A stretch of 64,000 nt of DNA, from assembly GCF_007859735.1 (NCBI RefSeq), contig NZ_SIHI01000001.1, positions 1,322,251-1,386,250 on the forward strand, given 5' to 3'. The notes beneath the pieces are model-generated. The model had not been told where the DNA came from, ran no database searches, and saw only the letters and a list, made by a program, of their open reading frames with translations. Shown here in pieces: positions 44,258 to 53,126 of this stretch. The translations under genes were made by a program, and so were the position numbers. This DNA is from Thalassoglobus neptunius (GTDB taxonomy: Bacteria > Planctomycetota > Planctomycetia > Planctomycetales > Planctomycetaceae). Positions within the stretch are counted from its first letter, which is position 1, and each line of letters opens with the position of its first letter.

Positions 44258-44743
44258 TTACGAAGCTCCTTTTCCTGGGTTGTATTTCGCAGGGACATTG
44301 CCCTTTTTGTCGCCAGTCTTGGGATCGACAGTGATGTAGGTCCATTCGACTTCGGTGTAGCCGAGAGTGATTTCTTCGCTCGGAAGCGGATCCCCTGCCG
44401 AGTTTCCGTGGAAGCTGTAGCTGGTGACGATGACGTCTTTGAGTTTGTAAGTCAGGTAAGGTTCCTGCTTGTTCTTGACGGTCGTGCAGAAGTGAATTTC
44501 CACTTCATCGAAGAAGGTCCCGTTGGCACAAGCTTCCTGGAGCTTGGTTGACGATTTGTCGAGTTCGCGGACGACAACGACGTCTCCCAGACTGGTTTGC
44601 CCTTTTGTTCGCTGTGCGTCTTTGGCACCTTCCGCGATTGAGCGAAAGATCGGAGAGCTCATCGACTGAATGATGATCCAGTCTTTGTGTGCATCGTCTG
44701 TTGCTTCGCCCTTGATGTCGCCGAGTTTCATGAAAGCAGGCAT
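44258..44743 (-). CDS. Hcp-family (type VI secretion tube-like) protein
   Basis: A 161-residue Hcp homolog: MPAFMKLGDIKGEATDDAHKDWI at the N-terminus, then KLQEACANGTFFDEVEIHFC and YLTYKLKDVIVTSYSFHGN, with VEWTYITVDPKTG near the end. Hcp forms hexameric rings stacked into the T6SS tube. No other T6SS gene (tssB/C, VgrG, ClpV) is in this window, so it is an orphan here. I choose ATG 44743 (GGAG upstream). It shares a convergent terminator with the gene ending at 44027. Confidence 0.88.
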   Translation of the reverse strand: MPAFMKLGDIKGEATDDAHKDWIIIQSMSSPIFRSIAEGAKDAQRTKGQTSLGDVVVVRELDKSSTKLQEACANGTFFDEVEIHFCTTVKNKQEPYLTYKLKDVIVTSYSFHGNSAGDPLPSEEITLGYTEVEWTYITVDPKTGDKKGNVPAKYNPGKGAS

Positions 44744-45087
44744 GTGAACGTCTCCAGAGTGAAAGTGAAAAAGTGAGTGATTCCAGTTCAAAAGATTGCT
44801 TTAAGCGGCCAGTTTTTTGTTGCCCGCTTGATGCTGACACCCCTATTCTCGAAAATTCCTCGGAAGGGTTGCGTGATTTCCGAAAAAGAATTTCAGAAGC
44901 TTCCTGATTTCATCGCAACTCTTTTTATTGTGATGGTTTAGGCGTTTTCGGTGGTTGAAGTCGTCCTGCCAGAACGCAGTTTCATTCGAAGAAAACAGTT
45001 CTTCTTCGACCAGGTTCTAGCGATGGCAAGGATGAAGATGCCAGAGAATCAGAGGGAAGACGGCGGAGGAATCAACTCTCCAGCGAA
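44744..45087. other. Intergenic region, no feature seen
   Basis: 344 bp between hcp-like and kinase genes, both on the minus strand. No gene, repeat or convincing terminator was recognised. Confidence 0.4.
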
Positions 45088-46701
45088 TCAGGAGTTTTCG
45101 CGGGGATTGATTTCGTCCTGAAAGCATGACCACTGTCCGACATCGACCGGTTTTCGGTAGTCAGAAAGGTGATCAACGGCCCGCCCGCGTGCGTCGACAT
45201 CAAGAGACAACATCATTTTCAGGACCTTGCACAGGTCACTCGATTGAGAAGCAAGCGAATCCAGTAACTGGTCCGGTTTCCAGTCGAAATATTGACGGCT
45301 GAGCTGAAGCATATTCTTCGGGCGAAAAGCTTTCTTTCCGGTGGTGAGTTCGAATCCGACGAGTCCCAGCGAGAACCAGTCCGCAGCTGGACAATTCTGT
45401 CCCCGCATCTGCTCCGGAGAAATATATGCCGGCGTGCCGGCGGCGATGGGGCGGTCATCGTCACCACGAAAGATGGGAAGCGAAAGTCCGAAGTCCATCA
45501 ATTTCACGCTTCCCGACGGAGCGAGCATGCAATTGGATGGTTTGATATCGCGATGGACAATCTGCTCTTGATGGGCATAGCTCAGCGCATCAGCGAGTTG
45601 TGCGAGGATGCGGAGGACACTTTCTTCGTCAAGCGGTCCTACAATCCGAGAAACGTCAGAAAGGGAGCATCCCTCGAGAAACTCCATCGCAATAAATGAT
45701 GTCGCGAACGCATCAAAACGTTCGTACAAAATCGGAATTCCCGGATGGTGAAAATTCGCGATGATTTCTGCTTCGCGGGTAAACCAGTTCCGGGCATTGG
45801 AATCAATCGCCAGACGATGACTCATCATCTTGAGCGCGACACGACGATTCGTTTCCAGTTGAATGGCGTCGTATACAACGGCCATTCCCCCGCGGCCGAG
45901 ACGACGATTGATTTTGTATCCTTCCAGCGTGACGGTCGAAAGTGCATCGTGGCTGCGTCTGCCCAGTCTGTCAGCGACGATCATCGTCATGACATTGGAG
46001 AACTCCGGATGCCGCTGACAAAGATCATGGAAGTCGGAACTGCTGAGACTTAAGACTGTCATGTCGCTGTCGGCGACAACCGACGCAGTTCGCAACGGTG
46101 TCCCCATGAGCGACATTTCTCCAAAGACATGGCCGGGAAAAATACTTCCCAGCTCAATCGGAGTCGTTTCATCCGATGAGATCGAGACGGTCGCTGCTCC
46201 CTCAACGCATACGAGCAGGCAGTCTCCGTGAGTTCCTTCCCGAATCACGAAATCCCCTGCCTTGAATTTGATGCGGTGCATTCTCTCGTAAAGAGCCGAT
46301 TGCATCTGCGGGGGAAGATTTTCGAGCGGACCGCACGCAAACTCGGTGATGCCTTCTTCAGATCCCGAGAGCGGAACCGAAGCAGCTTCTGTTCGCTCCT
46401 TGTCCCATGACGATTCCATTGAGGACCCTGACAAGCCTGCCAGTTTGCCCGACCACGGGGCATGATCCGGAAAGAGGGAACCGTAGTCTTCGACTGAGAG
46501 ATCGGGTTGCCGTTCCTTCAGCATCGAGTAGTGGTGTCGAACGAGATCCGTGAGCAATTCGCGCGGATTGCTCAATACAGTCCGCGATTCGACCATTTCC
46601 AGGATCGAAAAGTCTCTGCCAGATTCACAATAGTCCTGCAATTCCAGCAGGAGTTCTTGCATCATCGCCAGGGAAATCGTCTCGTCAGCCTCTTCAAACA
46701 T
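45088..46701 (-). CDS. Ser/Thr protein kinase with cyclic-nucleotide-binding domain
   Basis: About 537 residues. After a helical N-terminus (1-110), residues 125-245 are a cNMP-binding domain, with a phosphate-binding cassette FGEMSLM...LRTAS that keeps the Glu and Arg. An eukaryote-like kinase domain follows from about 262: Gly loop GRGGMAVV, Lys in VALKMM, HRDIKPSN, DFG and AGTPAYISPEQMRG. All catalytic residues are present. Regulatory domain before kinase is the order of eukaryotic PKG, though the proteins are not closely related. It probably phosphorylates unknown targets in response to cAMP or cGMP. A class III cyclase lies 4 kb away. A GTG at 46713 would add four residues. Confidence 0.92.
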   Translation of the reverse strand: MFEEADETISLAMMQELLLELQDYCESGRDFSILEMVESRTVLSNPRELLTDLVRHHYSMLKERQPDLSVEDYGSLFPDHAPWSGKLAGLSGSSMESSWDKERTEAASVPLSGSEEGITEFACGPLENLPPQMQSALYERMHRIKFKAGDFVIREGTHGDCLLVCVEGAATVSISSDETTPIELGSIFPGHVFGEMSLMGTPLRTASVVADSDMTVLSLSSSDFHDLCQRHPEFSNVMTMIVADRLGRRSHDALSTVTLEGYKINRRLGRGGMAVVYDAIQLETNRRVALKMMSHRLAIDSNARNWFTREAEIIANFHHPGIPILYERFDAFATSFIAMEFLEGCSLSDVSRIVGPLDEESVLRILAQLADALSYAHQEQIVHRDIKPSNCMLAPSGSVKLMDFGLSLPIFRGDDDRPIAAGTPAYISPEQMRGQNCPAADWFSLGLVGFELTTGKKAFRPKNMLQLSRQYFDWKPDQLLDSLASQSSDLCKVLKMMLSLDVDARGRAVDHLSDYRKPVDVGQWSCFQDEINPRENS

Positions 46702-46989
46702 CCGATTTCGCACCAGTCAGGTCACGAGAAGATCAGATCGTCTACTTCAACCATCAATTATTGCATGAAGTCGTTCGAGCGGAAACCTCGACTGGCCTCT
46801 GATTCACAAGCCAGTCCCGCATTGACACAAATCAACCGAACAGGGTTCGATTTCGTTTTGGTCCATTGAGATAATTGTATTGTTGTGAGTCAGATCATGG
46901 GAAAACGAGCGGAATCCGTGTACGATCAAAGTTGGTGGATGTGTCGGCGGGCGCCGATGGTCCAGCCCCTCAACCCCCGGGAGATGAGC

Positions 46990-48519
46990 ATGGTTCATTT
47001 TCATTCACAGTCCGATCGACGACAGTTTCTGGTCAACTCTAGTGGCGCTGTACTCGGAGCGGCGGGGTTGTCATTCTTTGGAGTCTTGCCGCGGGTGTCT
47101 CATGCGGAAGCAAACATGGAGACAGGTCGCGTCGTCTACAAAGGTCAAATTGAACCTCTGGTCAAACTGATTGAGAACACAGAGCGCAGGCAACTTCTCG
47201 AGAAAGTTGCCGATCGAATTCGCTCGGGAACGTCGTATCAGGAAGTTTTGTCTGCGTTGCTGTTGGCCGGTGTGCGAAACGTTCAACCGCGTCCTTCGGT
47301 CGGGTTCAAATTTCACACCGTGCTCGTGGTTAATTCGTGTCATCTGGCCAGTCTTCACGGTCCCGATGAGGATCGATGGCTGCCGATTTTCTGGGCGCTG
47401 GACTATTTCAAATCGGCCCAGGCAGACGAAGCCCGCAAAAGTGGTTGGCAGATGCAAGCCGTCGACGAATCGCGCGTGCCAGCTCCTGAGAAGGCGCGGT
47501 CGTTGTTTGTCGACGCGATGGAAACTTGGGATGTTGAGCAAGCAGATGTGGCGACCGCCGCTCTTGTTCGTTCTTGCGGAAGCAACGAATTGTTTGACCT
47601 CTACGCAAATTATGCAGTGAGAGACTTCCGGTCCATCGGCCACAAAGCGATTTTTCTGGCGAACGCATGGCGAACCCTTCAAGTGATCGAATGGCAGAAT
47701 GCGGAGCCGGTGCTTCGGTCGTTGACGTTTGCCATTCTCAACCACGAAGGAGATGGCAACCCCGCTGAGAGCGACTACGAAGTCGATCGACCGTGGCGCG
47801 CGAACGAACCACTCGCGAGTGAAATCCCGATCGATTGGCAATCCGGAGATCTGAGCGGAACAGTCACGCGTGAACTCATTGCTTCAATGCGACAAGATTC
47901 GCCAGTTGACGTTTCCAAGTCTGCTCAGCAGGCGATCATCGACGGAGTGAATCCCCAGTCGGTTTGGGATGCTGTATTCGTCTCGGCCGGAGAACTGTTG
48001 ATGCGTCAGCCTGGAATTGTGGGGCTGCATGGGCTGACGACTGCGAATGCGGTGCATTATCTGTATCAACAGACACGCGACGCGAGTCTGCGAAAGCGAT
48101 TGCTGCTTCAGGCGTGTGCGTTCAATCCCCTGTTTCGTGGGTCGGCGGAAGGTCGAGGAAATCTCAAGCAGCTTTCCTACTCCGAATGGAAGGAGCAGTC
48201 GGAGGATTCGACGAACGAGCTTTCGGAACTGAGTGAGAACATCTCCCGGGACAAAATGAAAGCATCGTTGCAGGTCAGAGAATATCTCAATCGCGGAAAC
48301 AACCCGTACGAACTGATCGATGAAGCAAGGAGACAAGTCTTCTTGCGGGGACGAAATACTCACGACTATAAATACAGTTCGGCAGTCCTCGAAGATTTCA
48401 ACTCGGTGAGCCCGGAATGGCGAAATGACTTCCTGGCTTTGAGTGTCTTCAACTTAAAAGGTTCTGGGGACTCCATGAGCAACCTCGTTGACCGAACCCG
48501 TGATGCCCTGCAAAGCTAA
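46990..48519 (+). CDS. Tat-exported hypothetical protein
   Basis: A 509-residue protein with a Tat signal: SDRRQFLVNSSGAVLGAAGLSFFGV. The start at ATG 46990 is chosen because GGGAG lies 6 nt upstream; ATG 46984 and longer frames are possible. The mature chain is mostly helical, with conserved-looking SVGFKFHTVLVVNSCHLAS and FKSAQADEARKSGWQM and a HAVHYLYQQTRD-type segment (HGLTTANAVHYLYQ). I do not recognise a family. Tat export suggests that it folds or takes up a cofactor before leaving the cytoplasm; the several His residues could bind metal, which is speculative. Confidence 0.75.
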   Translation: MVHFHSQSDRRQFLVNSSGAVLGAAGLSFFGVLPRVSHAEANMETGRVVYKGQIEPLVKLIENTERRQLLEKVADRIRSGTSYQEVLSALLLAGVRNVQPRPSVGFKFHTVLVVNSCHLASLHGPDEDRWLPIFWALDYFKSAQADEARKSGWQMQAVDESRVPAPEKARSLFVDAMETWDVEQADVATAALVRSCGSNELFDLYANYAVRDFRSIGHKAIFLANAWRTLQVIEWQNAEPVLRSLTFAILNHEGDGNPAESDYEVDRPWRANEPLASEIPIDWQSGDLSGTVTRELIASMRQDSPVDVSKSAQQAIIDGVNPQSVWDAVFVSAGELLMRQPGIVGLHGLTTANAVHYLYQQTRDASLRKRLLLQACAFNPLFRGSAEGRGNLKQLSYSEWKEQSEDSTNELSELSENISRDKMKASLQVREYLNRGNNPYELIDEARRQVFLRGRNTHDYKYSSAVLEDFNSVSPEWRNDFLALSVFNLKGSGDSMSNLVDRTRDALQS

Positions 48520-48591
48520 AAGCTTGTCCGGCGATCGAAGTTTAAGGCTTTGCGAGGGAGCATCTCGTGACCTGACGTTCTTGAGAAATGC

Positions 48592-50382
48592 GTGTTCGGA
48601 ATCATTGGCAACAGAAATCCCCTCCAACGACCGCAAGAGTCATCTCGCGTGACGGGGGCGCGTCGACGTCTGCTTCAAGGGGCCGTCGCGGTTGTCGAAT
48701 GGCTTGGCTGGAGCCTCCTGGCTGCGTTGGCTGTCTTGGGACACTGCCGGCAATACGGCGAGAAGATTCCGACCGGATGGGAACGCGATCCCACTGTTTC
48801 ATTTTTCAACATGTGGACCGTGGGATGGAATGTTGAATCACTTCAAAGAGGATTCCGCGGATACTGGCATGCGCCGATTTTTCATCCTCTCAAGGGGACA
48901 TTCACGTTTTCTGAGATGCAGCCGACAAGTCTCGTCGTCGCTCCATTCGTCTGGTTGTTTTCCCTTTGTCTGGCCTACAACATATTCATCTTGCTCACGC
49001 TGGGAGCGAACGCTTTTCTCGGTCGCCGCGTCGCAGCCCGGCTGGATCTGTCCCCACTGAGTCAGGTTTTCTGCGGACTGGCTTTCCTCACACTGCCGTT
49101 TGTCCATTTGCAACTCGGAGTGATTCAACTCGGGGCCGTTTGGTCGATTCTGTTGATTCTTCTCTGTCTGATCGAATTTGAAAAGAATCCGACTCTCGTT
49201 TCGGGGACTGCGTTCGGAATGGCGTTGGGAATCTGCTATCTCGCGTGTCACTACTACGGTTTGTTTATGGTGATTCTGTTGCCATGTTTTCTGATTTATC
49301 TGGGGCGGAAATTGCTGCTTCGGTCGACGTGGATTGGATTGGTTTGCGGTGCGATCGCTGCATTCGCGATCGTCAGTCCATTTGTGTGGGCTCAATTCCG
49401 ATGGCTGGAACCAATGTCCGAACCGAGACGGATCGAACTGATTTCCCGCTTATCGGCTCACGGGACCGATTACCTGTTTACCAGTGAACGACGATTCTTG
49501 TGGACCGAACTTGGACCTCTTTTCGGTTTCGATGTTCGCTATCGACGCGATGTCGGTTGTGGAACATTGATGATGGTGTTCGCGGCAATCGGTCTCATCG
49601 CCGGAAGTCTTGTTCGCTCGCGGAGAAAGTGGACGTGGTTATTACTGCTGTGGGGAGGAATCGCGGGGCTGTTGTCACTTGGCCCGACTATTCATTGCGG
49701 GAGCTGGCATCACTACGAGGTGTTCATGGACTGGATTCCGGGATTGCAATTGATTCGCAGCCCGTATCGATTCGGCGTCATCGTTCAGATTGCGATTGTT
49801 TTGCTGGCGACCTTCGGAGTCGAAACCTTGTGGAACTGGCGTGTTTGTGTCGAAGCAAACCAATCGAAGATGCGCGGCCGCTTGCGGCGTTCGCTTGAAG
49901 TCGGAGTTGTTGTCGTGCTTGCCGGGATTACGGTTGCGGAAACCTGGCCGAAACATTGTTCGTGGGCGGAACCTCCGTATACGGAAGTGAATCGGCAGTG
50001 GGTCCAGTGGCTTCAGGCAGAAACCGAACCGGAGGCCGTTGTCGCTTGTGTTCCGTTTGCAACGGGAGGAAAAACGACCGACTTCATCGAAACAACTCGT
50101 TGGATGCTTCTGGCTCTCGAGCATGACCGCAGAATGCCGGATGGCTACTCGGGATTCTTCCCTCAACAACATCGCAACTTACGCGCAGCGATGAGAAGCT
50201 TTCCAGATGACGCGAGTTGTGATTTTCTCTCGGGAGTGAGCGTCGATTATGTCGTCATCAAGGATTCAGTTCTTCCGGAAATTCTGAAAAACGTGCCTCC
50301 ACTCTTTGATGACCGCACTGCGAAGGTCAGAATCTATTCTCTGGAGTCAGTCGCTCGCGCACTTCATGCGGACCGAAATTAG
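48592..50382 (+). CDS. Multi-pass membrane protein, GT-C-like
   Basis: About 596 residues with at least ten hydrophobic helices and a soluble C-terminal part from about residue 440. GWERDPTVSFFNMW and the first long periplasmic loop (ESLQRGFRGYWHAPIFHPLKG) resemble the acidic/aromatic loop of lipid-dependent GT-C glycosyltransferases. IRSPYRFGVIVQIAIVLL near 400 resembles a motif seen in large planctomycete membrane proteins of this kind. The function is inferred as glycosyl transfer or related lipid-linked chemistry. The start GTG 48592 is weak; a GTG at 48649 is possible. The end overlaps the frame of the next gene. Confidence 0.6.
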   Translation: MFGIIGNRNPLQRPQESSRVTGARRRLLQGAVAVVEWLGWSLLAALAVLGHCRQYGEKIPTGWERDPTVSFFNMWTVGWNVESLQRGFRGYWHAPIFHPLKGTFTFSEMQPTSLVVAPFVWLFSLCLAYNIFILLTLGANAFLGRRVAARLDLSPLSQVFCGLAFLTLPFVHLQLGVIQLGAVWSILLILLCLIEFEKNPTLVSGTAFGMALGICYLACHYYGLFMVILLPCFLIYLGRKLLLRSTWIGLVCGAIAAFAIVSPFVWAQFRWLEPMSEPRRIELISRLSAHGTDYLFTSERRFLWTELGPLFGFDVRYRRDVGCGTLMMVFAAIGLIAGSLVRSRRKWTWLLLLWGGIAGLLSLGPTIHCGSWHHYEVFMDWIPGLQLIRSPYRFGVIVQIAIVLLATFGVETLWNWRVCVEANQSKMRGRLRRSLEVGVVVVLAGITVAETWPKHCSWAEPPYTEVNRQWVQWLQAETEPEAVVACVPFATGGKTTDFIETTRWMLLALEHDRRMPDGYSGFFPQQHRNLRAAMRSFPDDASCDFLSGVSVDYVVIKDSVLPEILKNVPPLFDDRTAKVRIYSLESVARALHADRN

Positions 50383-50389
50383 CGAATCA

Positions 50390-52192
50390 ATGCCTATCCC
50401 ACTTCAAATTTTTTATCACGATCGTCAGGTCTTTACGGGATCATTGAGCCATGCGCTTGAACTCGGTCGACAGCAACACCACGAGACGGATGTCGTCCTT
50501 CTGCAAGTCAATTCTGGAACCGGTCAGCAAGCACCGAGACTCGTTCTGGCTCCCTTGGCCGAAACGAGGATTGGAAGGCGACAACTTCTCATTGAAGAAG
50601 TTTCTGGCGATCAGGTACGACTTCGCAATTTGAGCCCGATTGTTCCCGTTCAAGTGACTGGACGCGGAGAACTCGATCCTGAATCCGAACAGACGTTCTC
50701 GATTCCCGTCGAAGTGGTCTTTCCCTCCAATCATCGAATTTTAGTCGGCGGGTCGTCTTCGAATACGCTTCAAAGTCTTGGCTTGGCGACGTGCGCTCCG
50801 GGACAACATCTCGATCAGTTCGTTGCCAAATCGGTTGACCAACTCGACCTCTCCGGGAGCGACGTCGAACAACTCGTCCAGGTGCTTCAAGCGGCGATGG
50901 ATGTCTTTCAATCTGCGAGGACACAGGCAGACTTGTTCAAAAGCGCCGTTCAAGGTGCCCGCACAATGGTGGGGATGAACCGGGCTGTCGTGGTCATGTT
51001 GGACGATGGAAAATGGATCCCGAACTGGACGGAGTCGTCTCAGAAGCCCTGGCGGATCAGTGAGAGTGTGCTCTGGAAAGTCCATGCTGGGAAACAGACC
51101 TTTTGGGATTCTGCAGCGTTCGACACATCCAAAACTTCGACCAACGTCGAAGGCGTGATCGCCGCACCTGTTCTCAACATTGATGGAGAAGTCATCGGTG
51201 CTCTCTATGGAGAGTGTCAACGAAAGCGGCTCGAATCCGGACCAGAAGTGATTAGTCGAGTGCAGGCGCGGCTCATGGAGTTGCTGTCTTGCGGTGTGTC
51301 GTCCGGCCTTTCGCGTATCGAACAGGAAGTTCGAGCTATCAATATGAAGTTGCAGTTCGAGCAGTACTTCACCAAAAAACTGGCGGAGGAACTCGAATTG
51401 AACCCGACTCTGATCGACGGTCGGGATGCAGATGTGACAGTCTTGTTTTGCGATATCCGTCGTTTCAGTCGGATCTCAGAACGAATCGGAACAAAGCAGA
51501 CCTTTCAGTGGATCAACGATGTAATGGAATCTTTGTCGATGTGTGTCAATCGCCACGACGGAGTTCTTGTCGACTATATCGGTGATGAATTGATGGCGAT
51601 GTGGGGCGCACCGAAGCCGCAGACCGATCATGCCAGCCTTGCCTGCCGGGCAGCGATTGACATGTTGAAGTCGCTTCCTGAGATCGAACAACGCTGGAGT
51701 GAGACACTCGGTGAACCGCTCGAAGTCGGAATCGGAATCAACTCAGGCCAAGTGCGAGCGGGAAATACCGGCTCCCACTTCAAGTTCAAGTACAGTCCAC
51801 TCGGCACGACCGTCAACCTTGCCAGTCGACTCGAAGGAGCGACGAAGTACTTACGCACACCTGCCTTGATCTCCGGTGAAACTTCTCATCTTCTCGATTC
51901 AAACATTCCGCGACGGCGGTTGTGTCAGGTGAAGGTTGTCAACATCGATGAACCGGTTCCGCTGTATGAACTCGCTGGGACCACTTGTGAACCGAAACTT
52001 GTCGCTGGGTACGAAACCGCACTCGCAGCATTCGAGCAGAAGGATTTCACGAAGGCGGCAAATTCGCTGACAGGGCTTCTGCAATCTTTTCCGAATGATG
52101 GTCCCTCGCTCGTTCTGCTTTCCCGCACGGTTCACGCAATGATCAACGGAGCCGACGCCGAACATCCTGTCTGGGTGCTGCCTGCGAAGTGA
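50390..52192 (+). CDS. Class III adenylate/guanylate cyclase with FHA-like and GAF-like regions
   Basis: A 600-residue signalling enzyme. Residues 1-120 resemble an FHA domain (LVLAPLAETRIGRRQLLIEEV), residues 155-305 a GAF domain (FKSAVQGARTMVGMNRAVVVML, GVIAAPVLNIDGEVIGALYGE), and from about 345 comes a class III cyclase catalytic domain. The metal-binding aspartates are in VLFCDIRRFSRI (Asp355) and DYIGDELMAMWG (Asp399), and KYSPLGTTVNLASRLEGATK supplies the transition-state region. It probably makes cAMP under control of a bound ligand or phosphopeptide. ATG 50390 is chosen; an ATG at 50366 overlaps the upstream gene. Confidence 0.88.
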   Translation: MPIPLQIFYHDRQVFTGSLSHALELGRQQHHETDVVLLQVNSGTGQQAPRLVLAPLAETRIGRRQLLIEEVSGDQVRLRNLSPIVPVQVTGRGELDPESEQTFSIPVEVVFPSNHRILVGGSSSNTLQSLGLATCAPGQHLDQFVAKSVDQLDLSGSDVEQLVQVLQAAMDVFQSARTQADLFKSAVQGARTMVGMNRAVVVMLDDGKWIPNWTESSQKPWRISESVLWKVHAGKQTFWDSAAFDTSKTSTNVEGVIAAPVLNIDGEVIGALYGECQRKRLESGPEVISRVQARLMELLSCGVSSGLSRIEQEVRAINMKLQFEQYFTKKLAEELELNPTLIDGRDADVTVLFCDIRRFSRISERIGTKQTFQWINDVMESLSMCVNRHDGVLVDYIGDELMAMWGAPKPQTDHASLACRAAIDMLKSLPEIEQRWSETLGEPLEVGIGINSGQVRAGNTGSHFKFKYSPLGTTVNLASRLEGATKYLRTPALISGETSHLLDSNIPRRRLCQVKVVNIDEPVPLYELAGTTCEPKLVAGYETALAAFEQKDFTKAANSLTGLLQSFPNDGPSLVLLSRTVHAMINGADAEHPVWVLPAK

Positions 52193-52280
52193 TCGCGTCA
52201 AACAAGCATTGAGGTGCTAAACGCGAACGTCGTTCGTTGAGCAGTGCCGGATTCCTCTGAAAAATTCCAAGCGAACGCAC

Positions 52281-53111
52281 ATGCATCAATTGACTCGTCA
52301 AATGTTCCGCGACTTGGAATGGATTCTGAACACTCCTTCCCTGTTGACGACACCCATTCCCGAAGAGCTTGGCCCGATTGAGATCGCGGAGATGGATGAC
52401 TTAGGAGTGACTCATGTTCCGAAGCGGGTTGGCCGCTATTTCGAAGAGTTGATTGCATGCTGGCTTCGTTCGCGCAGCGACATCGAAGTACTTCATCAGC
52501 AGACTCAATTGCATGACGGGAATCGAACGATCGGCGAAATCGATTTCATTTATCGCACTCCGCAAGGTGATGTCGTCCACTGCGAAACAGCTGTGAAATT
52601 TTACCTTTACGCCCCGTTCGTGGGTGATGGCCAATGTCAGTTCATCGGTCCGAATTCGGCCGACAACTTTGAAAAGAAGACATCGCGACTCTTCAGCCAT
52701 CAACTTCAATTAGGGAAGAAGCACTTTCCCGAGGTGACACACACATTCGCTTTTATGAAGGGGCAGATTTTCGTTCATCCGGGAGATGCTGTTCACACTC
52801 ACCGGCCGGAACTCATGAGCGGCGATCTGCTGCAGGGAACGTGGATTTACGAAGACGAACTTGATCTTCTGGAAGAACTCTTTCCGGAATGTTGTTACTA
52901 CCCGGCTGAGAAACCGTTCTGGTTGAGTCCGATTTCTGTTGGTCCCGATCAGAAGAAGCATTCGCGGAAAGAGTTGACTCAGTTTCTGGATTCCCACTTC
53001 CGCCAAGCCAGAACTCCGCGGCTGTGGAGTGTGCGATCAGGTGATAGCTCCGACGTTCACGAAATCGACCGAGTCTTCGTCGTCTCTCGCGACTGGCCGG
53101 GCCCGCAATAG
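52281..53111 (+). CDS. DUF1853 family protein
   Basis: A 276-residue protein that matches DUF1853: KRVGRYFEELIACWLRSRSDIEVLHQQTQL, then RTIGEIDFIYRTPQGDVVHCETAVKFYLY, with GPNSADNFEKKTSRLFSHQL after it. The E-I-D-F...E-x-A-V-K arrangement is the PD-(D/E)XK nuclease-like core predicted for the family. No activity has been assigned to the family, as far as I know. It is converged upon by the gamma-glutamyltransferase gene, with only 15 bp between the stops. Confidence 0.85.
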   Translation: MHQLTRQMFRDLEWILNTPSLLTTPIPEELGPIEIAEMDDLGVTHVPKRVGRYFEELIACWLRSRSDIEVLHQQTQLHDGNRTIGEIDFIYRTPQGDVVHCETAVKFYLYAPFVGDGQCQFIGPNSADNFEKKTSRLFSHQLQLGKKHFPEVTHTFAFMKGQIFVHPGDAVHTHRPELMSGDLLQGTWIYEDELDLLEELFPECCYYPAEKPFWLSPISVGPDQKKHSRKELTQFLDSHFRQARTPRLWSVRSGDSSDVHEIDRVFVVSRDWPGPQ

Positions 53112-53126
53112 CTGGGAATCTTGCTG

